From Cydia pomonella (taxonomy: Eukaryota; Arthropoda; Insecta; Lepidoptera; Tortricidae), in NCBI RefSeq assembly GCF_033807575.1, contig NC_084708.1:4798501-4862500 (forward strand): a DNA stretch of 64,000 nucleotides. Reading direction: 5' to 3'. A program made the position numbers and the translations under genes. Below, one piece after another: positions 11,167-23,400 of this stretch (its first letter is position 1; each line of letters opens with the position of its first letter). The notes under the pieces were generated by a model, which saw only the letters and a program-made list of their open reading frames with translations, had not been told where the DNA came from and did not search any database.

Positions 11167-12457
11167 TAAAAGGGTCTAGCAGGCTAAGGAAGGAGAATTG
11201 GGCCCTGTGACGAATATCGGATTTTTATAATGTCTTTTGTTGGCTATCTTATAATATAGAAACCCCCTACCCCCTCAACCCCCTATCTTGAACCGTCACA
11301 GAGATAATGTCAAAAACGTCATTATATGGACACATTTTTCAAAGTCGTTTTTCTCCTGAACTATATAAGGTAGAGCAATCAAACCAAATGATAGCTACAA
11401 AGAATGAGTAGACGTATAACTCCGATTTTTTAAAATATATTAATTCCCTGAAAAAATAATGATTAAAATATCAGAGATTTTTTTAACAGCTCTTTTCAAC
11501 AAGTATTTGTACAGGTACTATGGAAAAAATCAAATAAACTGCAAATAGTATTAGCTACTACCATGCGAAAAATGAATTCAATACAATTGGTACAATATAC
11601 TTGACTTATTGTCCTATATCCCCTAGATGGGGCAGAGGGCGTCCACAGTACGCCGCCATCTGGATCGGTCTTGAGCTTCGTGCTTGAGTTCGCGTTCGCT
11701 CCAAGTCTTCCCAATGGCCTTCGCCTCTGCAATTATAGTCCGGCGCCAGGTCTGCTTTGGACGGCAACGTTTCCTTTTTCCTTGGGGATTCCAGTCTAGG
11801 GCTTGCCTCGATACGTGTTTAGGATCCCTTTGGAGTGTATGCCCAATTCAACAACATATCCGGCGCTTCATCTGCTGGTCGATCGGGGTCTCATTGCAGC
11901 ATCTCCAGAGGCTGGCATTAGAGATTTTCTCGGGTCAGTATATACCGAGAATCTGGCGGAGGCAGTGGTTAGCTTGTAGCTGGCGCGAGATGTCTTTTGT
12001 AACCTTCCACGTCTCGCACCCATACAGCAATACGGTTTTTACGTTTGATCGGAATATTCTGAGGTTGACTCTCCAAGTCAGTTTACTTGATTGCCATACG
12101 GGGCGAAGCTGTGCGAAGGTTGCTCTTGCTTTGGCTATTCTCGAAGCGATGTCTTCTTCGATCCCTCCAGTTTCTGACACGACGCTCCCGTGGTAAGTAA
12201 ATTTGTGGACTTGCTCCACAGCCTCTGTGCCAATAAGGAGCGGCACGGTACTTGCCGCTCTCCACCTCATCTCCTGGGTCTTCGGATGTTAACTTTGCCG
12301 CAATATACTTGAAATAAATTAAATGTCAACGAATCTCGGTGACGGTTCAAGATACTGGGGGCTTCTATATTATTAGATAACCAACAAATGACATTATAAA
12401 AATCCGATATTCGGCACAGGGGCCACTTCTCCTTCCTCAGCCTGCTAAGACCCTTTT
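11167..12457. repeat. Inverted repeat pair enclosing a LINE fragment
   Basis: Arms of about 140 bp at 11167-11312 and 12323-12457 are inverted copies of each other (shared core GAATATCGGATTTTTATAAT), about 80-85% identical by eye. They could be the two ends of one transposon into which the LINE at 11590-12285 inserted, or two inverted copies of one repeat. I could not assign target duplications. Confidence 0.6.
11590..12285 (-). mobile_element. RTE-like non-LTR retrotransposon 3' end, broken
   Basis: The minus strand encodes the C-terminal region of a reverse transcriptase: FTYHGSVVSETGGIEEDIAS, ARATFAQLRPVWQSSKLTWR, LLYGCETWKVTK (11935-12270). In another frame it continues WNPQGKRKR to RWRRTVDALCPI. 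The GCETWKVTK and ..R.RWR.TVDALCP pattern is typical of RTE-type LINE ends. Frame breaks make it dead. The fragment ends near the polypyrimidine stretch at 11600-11620. Confidence 0.8.
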
Positions 12458-14727
12458 GTGTAGGTACACTAAGAATTTTTTTAAAGATCTTTAAGGGCAT
12501 TCCACAAAAAAGGGGATTCCCACTTTGTCGGGAACGTAGCGCGCAGCAATCTGTATTATTTGCCGTTGAAGTTAAAGATAAGTTATAAAACGTTATCATG
12601 ACAAATATATCGGTTTCTAGCTTTATCCTTGGAGGATTTAACAACTGGAGACGCGAATAATGCGCGTGCAATAGAGATGTCAACAGGCGCGTCAATGTAC
12701 GAAAATTAATCTGGAAAACGTCTCTGCGTTAGCATAGAATCAAAAGATTACTATAAGATTAGCTTAATCGATGGTATTTTGTACTTGCATTTAGTTTTCT
12801 TATACGAAAAAAAATTAAAGGCCCTGAAATTCTGTGACCATATTTCCTACATCCACATTATAAAATTACGATAAATCGTCAACGGTAACAGCATTTAAAC
12901 GTAATTATCTCGTAACTCATGTTTTAAAGTTACATTACATGACTTGCGCTTGACACAGCAGAGCATAACAGAGTCACGTGATTTGTTTGTTTACCAATAC
13001 ATTACAAAATAATATTTATCGTAATAAAACCAAGGCGATAATCACACTCGAGAGCTATTGTAAATACCATGTTTAAGCAAATAAAACTCTGAATCTGAAT
13101 TTGAGATGTGATGTTGAACCTACGTATGTATAGTTTTTCTGCAATCATTTACGGGGTCTGATGTTGATATTTTGCATAGTAAAAGTTACCCAAAGGTCTG
13201 TAAGAGATCGCTTCTTAGCGATAACACCGTTTGTTGCTATACCTAGTTTTTAAATGTATTTTATTTTCTGTGTATTTTAAGAGTCTAGCACTATCTCTGG
13301 AAGCCCTTACTTTTCCTCAGAAAGTTTGGAGAACCATGTGTTCCGTCGAACAAATATGCTTGACCGGAGACTGTTCGCTCGGTATGCCATAATAATAGCA
13401 ACCTTGGCTAAGCCACAACCCCTTTTGGGGGTTGGATGCACTTGCACTATGAAATTATGCGACTATATTTCATGAACCTTGGCTTAGTCTTGAATATGCT
13501 ATGCTTGTGGCTAACGGCTACTTTGTTATTTTTTTTTATAGAATATAGTAAACCGCAACATATTTTGCCAGATATATTATTATAAACTCGCATGTTTCGC
13601 CTCAGGCCCGCGACACACTTGGCCTTATTAGCGCCACATTCAAAGAATTAGTTATATAGGTACTTATGTAGGTAACTCAATATGTGGTAGAGTGAGGTTA
13701 GGTTATATCGTAATGTAAACGTTAATCAGTACATGTTATAACACAAAATCCCTCGCCTCGTAAGTCTGTATGTTCGCGATAATAAACTAACTACTGAACG
13801 GGTTTTCATGCGGTTTTCACCTATCAATAGACTAATTCTTGAAGAAAGCCTAGGTGTATTTTTAAGATTGTATGTAACCCGTGAGAAGCCGGAGCGGGTC
13901 GCAGGTGTAATTAAAGTCTTCATAGGGAAATTTAAAAAAAAGTTAATAATTGAATCCTATGTTTTATATTAAACACTGCTATTTAATATTTATTATGACG
14001 TCCATTTACCGTAATCATTTTAGAACTGTTAAGTCCAAATGTAAGGGGGGTGATTAAGGGTTCCCCTTCATTATGCTAAAATTAGTATTGCATCATATTA
14101 AGCAATAGTAGCAATGCTAGTCAATTGCATTAATCAACATGAACGGAGAGCTGGTCGAGACTTTAGAGTAGGTATTTAGGCAAGCTGAATTTCGCCTGAT
14201 ACTAATGTCTTCTCCTATCATACCCTAACTCGGCATTGCAGGTCTGGCTGCAGGGTGGCGGGGCTACATCAACCCTTATATTTTTAAAGATTTTTTGCTC
14301 TACAAAATATTCTTGGGGCAATCTGAATTTTTTACAAATAAAGTATTTAAAAGGTCGCACGTGCACACTAGCCCCGCCATAAAATCGAAGTTACGACGTT
14401 AACTATGACCATACCGCCTGTTGTATATGTACTTGTACCTAAATACTTCTTTCTATAGATAATCGGAAATGGACTTATTTCCAGTGGGGTTTCATAATAG
14501 CGTGTAATGTAAAGGTCGGTATCTAATACTCTCAAAGAATAAAAACCTACCGAAGACATACGGGACTTTTCTTTAATGAAAGATTGTATGAATGATACCC
14601 ATAATTGAGTGTCGAGATACGAATAATTACAATAAAAAATCTTACTATCGGTAATTGATTGAACACTCGATGATATCGTGACAAATGACTAACAAAAATT
14701 TACATGTGTCGTAGTAAGGTAAATTTT
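12458..14727. other. Intergenic, nothing recognised
   Basis: No gene and no clear element is seen. Around 13400-13480 the phrase AACCTTGGCTnAG occurs twice in direct orientation, possibly part of an old repeat. Open frames are short and motif-free. Confidence 0.35.
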
Positions 14728-15442
14728 CCTTTAGGCGGGCCAGGGCAGATTCGTATTGAGACAGTTTCGTTTTTGGGCCCGAATCTGAGTAAGCCCGACT
14801 CTGTAGAGGCCAGATTCGCCATAGGTACCTTTCTGAACAAAACAATATCGACATACGACTTATGATATAGAAGTCACTTTCTTTTTAAAACAATTTCTGA
14901 GTAGGTCAGATTCGTATATGGTCCCGTGACATGACAGTAATACGTCTGATTGGTAATAAGTTGGGATCGGATTTATGCAGTTTCTTATCTCATCCGATTA
15001 GCAACGATTCGATTAAAATATTAAGCAGATTCTTTTAATGATGAATTCTGGAAATAACGCTTTCTTATTAGGACAGATTTTATGTATATTTAATTTCGAA
15101 AAGGCCAGGTACAATCAGCAGATATCTGAGATACTGGCCACTTTAAGATTAAATATGATAAAGTAATTAATAGATAGTTCTTAATGACAATGTCACAATG
15201 GTTATGTTATTTTCTGACCTACTCAGAATCCGGCATTATGAGAATCTGAAGAGCTAGGAATTTGAGATCTTAATAACCTGACATCTTAGGAACTTGGATA
15301 ACTAATAAAATGCTCTATACATTATCGAACTTACTCAGAATCAGAATTAAATAGAAACTGGCAACATTAGAGTCATACTTACTCAGATTTTGGCCTAAAA
15401 CTCAACTGGTTTAATACGAACCCGTCTTGCCCCGCCTAAAGG
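14728..15442. mobile_element. Inverted-repeat DNA transposon with subterminal repeats
   Basis: A 715-bp element with inverted ends CCTTTAGGCGGG, whose similarity continues about 70 bp inward at lower identity. The motif AATCTGAGTA(A/G), in both orientations, recurs at least five times inside, mostly near the ends; subterminal repeats of this kind are often transposase binding sites. There is no transposase ORF. No confident target duplication was found, so the superfamily is open. Confidence 0.6.
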
Positions 15443-15679
15443 TAAAAAGTCGTTTGTTGTTAACTATTATCAGAGCAATTCGAACGTAGTGAATTCAGAA
15501 TGATATTTACAACTTATTTATTCAGACACCATAATTTTGTATCCGGAACGCAGGCTTCGTCAGGTGGATACAAACTCGCGATCAGCTACATGGTTTGTCA
15601 CATAACAATACAACGGTAAAATCTGCAACAGGCTTCGTCAATTTACCCTAAAAGTATATATAAAATAAAATAAAACATA
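15443..15679. other. Intergenic spacer with a short direct repeat
   Basis: CAGGCTTCGTCA occurs twice about 80 bp apart (near 15550 and 15629). No gene is seen. Confidence 0.3.
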
Positions 15680-16070
15680 CAAGTCAAAAATACGCTCTAA
15701 CTCGCCGCCAGCGGGCAGTGTGGCCAAAAGGCTGGCCACATTGTCCCGTTGAATGGCGATCCTTATTATCTGAGCGAAGTACTGGCCAGCCCTTTGGTCA
15801 CCTGGGCATTCACCAAACGTGACGCCAAATCCTTATATAAGCGCCGGGCGCTGGGCCCCTGAGGCCCCGACGTTTCGACCCCAAAAGCCTCAAAAATTTT
15901 GCCACTGCCGAGCGTATTTGCGATGTTTAAGATCCTCAGCGACTGAAGCCGCATGACCAGCACCAGGGCTGGTGCCCGGTAAGTGGGACGCGGCGAAGGT
16001 GTCAACGCACGCAGCATCCCAAACTAGAGGTCACCCCATACTCCAGGGCACCAGCGTATATTTTTATTTT
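15680..16070 (-). pseudogene. Degenerate retroelement ORF, AIQRGN-type end
   Basis: Read on the minus strand over three frames, the sequence gives VPWSMG-stop-PLVWDAACVDTFAASHLPG, then AFGVETSGPQGPSARRLYKD with LASRLVNAQVTK, then GQYFAQIIRIAIQRDNVASL. The order LVWD..CVDT, FGVET.GP.GP, IAIQR.N is a signature I recall from invertebrate retroelement ORFs. A stop and two frameshifts mark it as dead. Part of it stays open as an 83-codon frame (15766-16017). The clade is not assigned. Confidence 0.6.
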
Positions 16071-17046
16071 ATACCGTGATATTTGAATCACATCATTTAG
16101 TTATGTAACTAAATAACATCATTCAGATATCATATCGGATGTAGTAGAGGTAACAGTTGTGGTTCTACGTAATACGCATTGCACGCTACGTTACGCGCTG
16201 GGATCGCTTTACTTACCCCCACCGTGCACTTCGCAGGGTCCCAATATGTCGTAACGTCACAGTGGAAACGCGGCCTAAGGGTTCTTGGTTTAGATTTTTT
16301 TTACAAGAAACACATAAATCATGATTATATTTAATCATAAAGTCAAAGTCAAGGCATGCATCTAGTACATTCTTTCTTTATATTTTCTGCATTTATAATA
16401 CCTGCTATAAAGATAAAATATCAATCTTTTTATAACATTGAACCCCTACTGTCGATAGATATTGCGAATTTGTAGACAAAGCTAATCCTACTTCTAAACC
16501 GGTTTAATTACTTTAGATAATGGGGATAAACGTAATAATTTATGACTTTATTTTGAACTGATATTTTTGCTGTCGAGAGATAAACAGCGGGTATTTCACT
16601 AGTAAAACCATAGGTGGTATAATCTTGACATATCGGTCATGTGCAAAATATAGATACTTAAGACTTAGTAGGTTCGTGTTCTTCTCTCACTCTCACTGAG
16701 CGTAAGCGTGAACGAGACGGATGTACTCGGGACCGCTGATATCATGTTTTTGAATTGTAATACTTTCGGTGATTTAATATTAAAAAAAGTAATCGCTGAG
16801 CTTCATATTTTTAGTTTTTGAGCAAAATTTATTATATTTTTTTAAAGAGCATTCTAGACATATGTTCGTATTTTTTTTTCTATCGAGGGAAAGTGAAAAT
16901 CTAAGAATTCGAATCGCTGACGTTCCTAGAGAAAGCCCTCAAGATTGCTAATTAAAATATTGGCAACGGTATGACGTGATGCAAAAAAGCGCTACGACTT
17001 TACAAAACTCCGTTTTCTAAACCTACTCCACCTTAAAGACGAGATT
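16071..17046. other. Intergenic, nothing recognised
   Basis: No gene is seen. There is a GC-richer patch at about 16150-16270, within otherwise AT-rich sequence. Confidence 0.35.
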
Positions 17047-17124
17047 CCACTAGCGTGCGGCACTGTGCGGCACAAGCATTTTTGCACTGAATATACTTGT
17101 TCCGCACAGTGCCGCATACTGGTG
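17047..17124. repeat. Short inverted repeat (MITE-like)
   Basis: Arms of about 29 nt, rich in GTGCGGCACTGTGCGG, face each other across a loop of about 20 nt, with a few mismatches. It is probably a miniature transposon remnant. No target duplication was found. Confidence 0.5.
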
Positions 17125-17417
17125 AACCGAACCAGCCGCCAATAATTACTACTACTCTTAAATGATTTCCGTACTGTGACGAGTGTAATAATGTTATCGA
17201 TAATTTATGGACCAAGATAAATGGCACTCAATAAACAAAACATATAAAAATTACTTATTTTATTTCTCAGCATTAATTACAATCAAATCAAATGGGCCCG
17301 TAGCACAAACTCAAACGGACGTAGACGTAGGGACGCAGCAGTCGCCATCCCCATATGATTTGAGTCCAAAATTGAATATTAAGTTATACATTTTTTTCTA
17401 TCTATTTAACCTTTAAA

Positions 17418-17590
17418 GGTTCCGCAGTAAGCTTGGTTCTCCTTACAAACGTAGTTACGCTCTCATTTTAAAACAACTTTGTAGCTAGATTGCTCTTCTT
17501 ACTTATTACTTACAATAGTAAAGATACATTACTTTATGTAGCTTCAGATACCATAGTTAAAAAAATACAGTTTGTTTTTCATACATAACT
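17418..17590 (+). repeat. Dispersed repeat sharing TACGCTCTCATTTTAAAAC
   Basis: This segment matches the reverse complement of 19910-20065 over about 150 bp, sharing TACGCTCTCATTTTAAAAC, AGCTAGATTGCTCT and the TATGTAGCTTC stretch. The two are inverted copies of one repeat in the spacer upstream of L2. Confidence 0.55.
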
Positions 17591-17894
17591 TTGTTTTACA
17601 TTTAAAGGGCCATATGTACTGTAAAACGTTGTACGATACATGTGCTAATAGGTAATTCGCAACTCGTGTCGATTTAAAACACTCCCTTCGGTCGTGTTTT
17701 AATTTATCGCCACTCGTTTCGAATTTCCTATTTTTCGCACTTGTATCGTAATGTACTATTGCTCTATTTCGTTTGTTTTATAAGCTATATAAACTAATTA
17801 CAGGCATCGATATACCTCATATCAATATATGTCTATTCCTCGCAAATAGTCTATAATATGTTTTTTCATGGCATTTGCGAATGATTAATTTTTT

Positions 17895-18045
17895 TTTTAT
17901 GGTAGAGGAGGCAAACGAGCAGACGGATCACCTGATGGTAAGCGATTACCGCCGCCCATGGACACCTGCAACACCAGAGGGGTTGCAAGTGCGTTGCCGG
18001 CCTTTAAGATGGGAGTACGCTCTTTTCTTGAAGGTTTGAAAATTC
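17895..18045. repeat. Dispersed repeat (GGAGGCAAACGAGC type)
   Basis: It contains GAGGCAAACGAGCAGACGG, ACCTGATGGTAAGCGATTAC and AAGTGCGTTGCCGGCC. It is a relative of the copies at 9650 and 63942. I recall this as a very widespread lepidopteran repeat. Confidence 0.6.
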
Positions 18046-18688
18046 AACATATAAATTTTGCGTTGTAACCCCCTTAAGCGGGCATGATAATCAAAATGAG
18101 TCAAACAGAAATTTACTATTGGATCTGTGAGTTGTAGACTTCGTTTATATATCTACGCGACCCTCCAAAGCTCTACTATTTGAAGGATTTCCAAATAATT
18201 TTGGAACATACTCGTACCTACTCACTAAATTTCAGGTGACTCGGTGAATAACTCCTGTTAATAGGGGTGAAAAGACAGACAGCCATACAGACACGAAAAA
18301 AATGTTGGCCAAGTTGAAACTCGGTCAACGATACACCAAAGATCAATCTGAACAAATGTGTCATTATGAAATTTACAAAGAAAATGACCCATGAAAGTGT
18401 TTGCAATAACAGCGTACTATCTCATGTCCAATAAAACAATAAAATATTGAAAAATATGAACGAGTGATTTTGTTTTAGTTAGTGACTAAAGCTTAGTTAA
18501 TCTAATGCTATAAATCCGTCATCGACCCAGTTTAATCGCAAATATTTTACGGCATTTTACAAAAGATTTCCACGTTGAATAAGTAGGTCTGTAGATATTG
18601 CGTTACAATTTAGTAATGACAATAAAAAAACAACTATGAGTTGGCGGCGCTCGCACTTTTATACCTCGGGCCAGGAACATATAGCGTC

Positions 18689-19073
18689 AGTCATCGCCTC
18701 CCGACTGATACTTTGTCAGGTGATATATATATGCTGTCATGATTTAAAAAAAAAAACAGTCAGCCGGTTACATCACGGTGGAAAGACCGTCAGTTGATGA
18801 CATGAACATGTAAAAAATTTTCGCCTCACCACTATGTCCGCAAAGTATGCGTAATGTGTAAATTGCTGTTTATTTGAAACGCCTGATAGAATGCTACATG
18901 CAAAGTTTCGTGATTTTGTTTTACTATCATAAAAAGGTAAAGCGCTTATTTTTTACATGTTCATGCGACCAGCTGACGTTCTTACCACCGCGATACAACT
19001 TCTGACGATTATTTAATTAATAATAGCATCTGAACTATCACCTGACGATAGTATCAAACGGGAGGCGATGACT
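18689..19073. mobile_element. Non-coding inverted-repeat element, AGTCATCGCCTCCCG ends
   Basis: A 385-bp segment with terminal inverted repeats starting AGTCATCGCCTCCCG. The inverted similarity continues about 120 bp inward (GATACT..GTCAGGTGATA; CATGAACATGTAAAAAAT). It has no ORF. Superfamily and target duplication are unresolved. Confidence 0.65.
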
Positions 19074-20360
19074 AATTTTTTTTTACGTGCCTCGATGGCT
19101 GCCATTCCTCAATCCACCAACGGAGCGGCAGCTGACGTCCACGAGTTCTCGCCCGGGAGGCTATTGGTCATGGAAATTTGTTCCTGGCTCGCGGTCTATA
19201 TAGACTTTGAGTCCCTGGTTAGCCGTAATGAAAACATTCATGAGGGCAATGTCCGGCTGCTCGACTTCACAGCTTAGACGGGGTATTCTTTTAGAGAATG
19301 TTTTTTCCTTAGGTAAGTATGTTTATATTCTCGTTTCGTTAGTGTTCGTTTTAGTTTGTTATAATTAATTTAATTTCTAGGTTTAGTTGTTCAATGTAGA
19401 CTAATCTGCACAACATAAAATGTATTAATCTGTAAGTAAATATAGTATGACAGCCCTTTCAGGTACGTCAAATATTAGGTTTAGATACATTTTTGTTTCT
19501 TCAACTTCTCTTCTTTGTCATGTTTACAAATAACAATATATGTCAAGTATATAATCCATAAGATTTTGTATAAAAGCAAATGATATTCTAGTATGTTTCT
19601 TTATATGTATATATTGGTTAAGAGCCCACAGAAAGCTCGGCCGAATTTCACTTTCCCATACAAACGGGGTTTCGTTCTCATTTTAAAACTACGTGTTGGA
19701 TTGTAATGAGACTTTGCACCATTCCACGAATCCGGGGCTAACCGGTTAAACCTGGAGTTACGATGGTTACCAGTACAATTTGACACTGGGTTAACGGTTT
19801 AACCGCTGGGATGGTGCAAGTGGGCCTAATTAATAGCTCCAGCTTATAAAAGAAACGAAATGGAGCAAAATCAAGTTATGTATAAAAACTTAAATTCGCT
19901 GTATTTTTTTAAATACAGTATCGGAAGCTACATAAACTAATTACAAGCATACATATACCTTATCCTATTGTAAGTTTCAGAGCAATCTAGCTAGTCGTTT
20001 TAAAATGAGAGCGTAATTAAATTTGTATGGAGGACCGACTCTTCTTGCTGCGGAAGATAAGGAATATAATCCAATTTTTTCGTTTCCGTGAAGTGTCGTA
20101 GTTCTAATTACAACCTAGTTTAAGTTAGAACTGCTACTTTTCTGGCAGCCGTCCATATGTAGTCGTTTCATTTCTGTTATAGAGGTAGTTTAAATTTAAA
20201 CCTTAACCTGAAAACATCTGCAATTATATAGACCTACTAATCTTATTTAAACAAAATATAAATATAGCCACTAGGAAGAATACTATCAAAAATCGGCTAA
20301 TATCCCCAATGAAACTAGTCGAAGTCGGATTTACGACGCTAGATTAAGATAGCGTACAAA
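19074..20360. other. Spacer upstream of L2
   Basis: No gene is seen. It holds the inverted partner (19910-20065) of the repeat at 17418 and a related scrap near 19640-19700. The 69-codon open frame at 19068-19277 starts inside the preceding element and has no motif. Confidence 0.4.
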
Positions 20361-20368
20361 TATAAATA
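20361..20368 (+). promoter_or_regulatory. TATA box of L2
   Basis: TATAAATA lies 50 bp upstream of the L2 start codon, which leaves a short 5' leader of about 25 nt if transcription starts 30 bp downstream. A GATA-type hexamer (AGATAG) is about 10 bp upstream. A match this short can be chance. Confidence 0.6.
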
Positions 20369-20417
20369 GCGTGGCGCCGACGCAACGGGCACCACTTGCA
20401 AATCATTTCCTATCAAA

Positions 20418-23400
20418 ATGTTGTGGCGTGCTCTGGTCGTTGCGGTGGTAGTGGCGTCAGTGTGTGCGTTCCCGCGAAGCGGTCATATAACGTCCTCTGA
20501 TGTTGTAAGTACTATATTGTCATACTTATATGTCTGTAGGGAAGAATGAAAATGTTACAACTTTTAACCAGTGTGCTAAATCTTTAGGATAAAAAGAAAA
20601 TGGGCTGACGGCTACCAAGGATTTTTGATGCTCCGATATAAAAATAATTTAGGGATCAAGGGAATAATTCAGGGAAGAGTGTTAGTGCAACTGAATTAGT
20701 GAGCTACACCTCTGGGCTTGTCGTTGGGTGAGATAAAGGTCCATGGCTATTTAATTAAAAAGAAAATCAATGAGCTGTCGAATGTTTAATTAAAGGTAGG
20801 GAGACAATCCGGTGAATCTTTGTCGACTGAAAAGGCTTCGATGTGGTTGACCTAGTTAGAGCCTAAGAAAAAAAAACACTGTGTATTAACACAGATCAAT
20901 ATTTAAACACCGACACGCCTTTTTCTTAATACAAGCCGACTTAGACTTACAATATAAGGCATTTCAAAAAATTTCAATCGTTTTGCAACTAATTAAGATC
21001 AAATACTTTTCAGTAAAGTAATTCCCTTAAGCGGCTAAGTGACAATGAAAATAGAACAGGCTTTCAAATCTTCAAAGAATCTCTCAGACTAAATGGGGCA
21101 TGATTGGACTTCAAATAAGACCTAACTATTTCCCGCTAACTCAGCAAACTGTTTGGAATGTAAATGTAGCTTAATATTAAATTTGAATAGCAATACAAAG
21201 TAATGGGCGTCTGGGTTTTATCGTCCCAAATGAGAATCTTAAAATTGTCTCCCCGAATTAATATATGGTCCCTGAGCTAATCCACGAGAAAATTAAATAG
21301 GTAATGAATATATGGGAGCTATGATCCACACGTTTTGGAACATATCTACGAAAAAAGTATTGTAAGTATAAGACAAAAACAAGACTTTTTAGTAAAAATT
21401 ATGTAAAGCAATACATCTTTATTTATAAAGCACGCAAATTTACCGCACTGTAGCATATTTGTTTTTGAAAAATAAAACAGGCGAAGTGCGTGCCGGAACA
21501 CAGACAATGGAGTGTTCCGTTCTTTAATAAAATAAGACAAAACTGCTTCCAAACAAAAGAAGGCGTTTCGTTCTTTTGTTAGGGAAGCAGTTTTTCGGCA
21601 GAAACAAGAACGGTGCAACTGATTAATGATTATGTTGAAAGTAATTTTCTGGACTGGAAACTTGAATCCGCGACCCGAATCAGAAAGTTAAGTAAAGGAG
21701 TGGATAGACATTTTTTTGGGACTTTGTTTACCTAATCAACTCCTCCCGTTACAAAATTCTTGAAATGTACGATTACGGCCATGATTGTATTTATTATATC
21801 ACATCTTGAAATTTTTCTTGTTGGTTTAATTTGGTATATACAGTAAAAAATATCTTTCTACTTATCCGATGCGTCTCGAAATAGCAAATCTAGTAACATT
21901 TTTTTTTTAATCATATGTCCTGGATAAAACGGCATCCATCTTTTGCAGATCAACCAAATAGTCTCCGAGGGTTACCCCGCGGAGTTGCACCAAGTGACCA
22001 CAGCTGATGGCTACATCCTAGCCGTGCACCGTATACCCTATGGGAAGGCCGGACCCTCTGAAGGACGGAGGCCCGTTGTCTTTGTGATGCATGGCCTCTT
22101 GGGTGCATCGAGTAACTTCATTTTCTTGGGAAAAGAGAGTGGAATAGGTAAACTTTATAGAAAATTCTGACACTTCTCTCTTTGAGAACATAATCGTAAA
22201 CGCACTGTAAAAACATGGCATTAGAAAAGAAATTCATTGTCATTTGTCATTTCTTTTTGTATAAATTCGGATACCTTGGCAGTGGGCATTTTAGGGAATG
22301 CCACAAGGAAGTATTCTAGGCTCCTTTTTCCATCTGCGGACATATAGCATCTGTATATTAAAGAAATTCTTACGTACCCGCATGCATCAGGGCAAACAAT
22401 TATAGCCGTGACATTAACGAAATCACCGCTTATGACTTATCAGACAAGGGCTAGGCTAGGTGTTTTATCGTACATTGTGACTACTAACAAGGTTTTTACT
22501 CGCATTTACGCTGATAGTTTAGTTTAGCTTTTGATTACCTATTTTTTCGAGTGACACAGTAATTTGTTTTACTTATGGCTCTTAATGTTATCTTTACCTA
22601 TTAAATAAGTTTTGACAAAGTATTTCACTAAAGTACAGGTACCTACTAAGTGAATTAACGATTAAGTTTTCGAGATAAAATGTAAAAATTGTAAATTTAA
22701 ATTTTCGTCAAAATGTGTTGACTCTTTTTTTTAAATCCAATCATCCTTTTAGTATCAACTTATTATCTCAAGTAATTTAACATTTGCTCAATTTTATAAT
22801 CTTATCTCACAGCACACCCAAATAAATTGTCATTTTTTATGTCTAGACATCTTACTTAGCGTCATATTATCTAAAGTTGCCAAAATTAAGTAACGATAGC
22901 CGGCATAATTACCAGGTTAAATACGATTAATTAAGTGATATGGACAAATCACGGATGTGATTACAAACTACAATCAGAACCACGGGTTTATTATAGGTCA
23001 ACTAATCTCAAAATGGATGTTGTTTTTTATAGCCGATTTTATAAAAGTGTAGTACATTCCTTCCTTAAACTAAGTACGAGTATTTTAGTGTCAACTAAAT
23101 GACATTTTGGGATAAGTTATGATGTATGGACCTAGTTATGTTAAGTAAGTCTTACGCAGATCGCTAACAAAATATCCAGGACTCAGGATCTCATTCTTAT
23201 TCATAACAGCCTATGAATTTTGTAGTTGTAATCTCTTCCGTAAGTAACATAGCTCTGTTAACTCAACTGTCAATATTTTGAAAATTCCAGCTTATAACCT
23301 GGCCGATGCCGGGTACGACGTGTGGATGGGCAACGCTCGTGGCAACATCTTCTCGCGCCAGCACGTATCCCTCAACCCCGATGATAGCCAGCAAAAGTAC

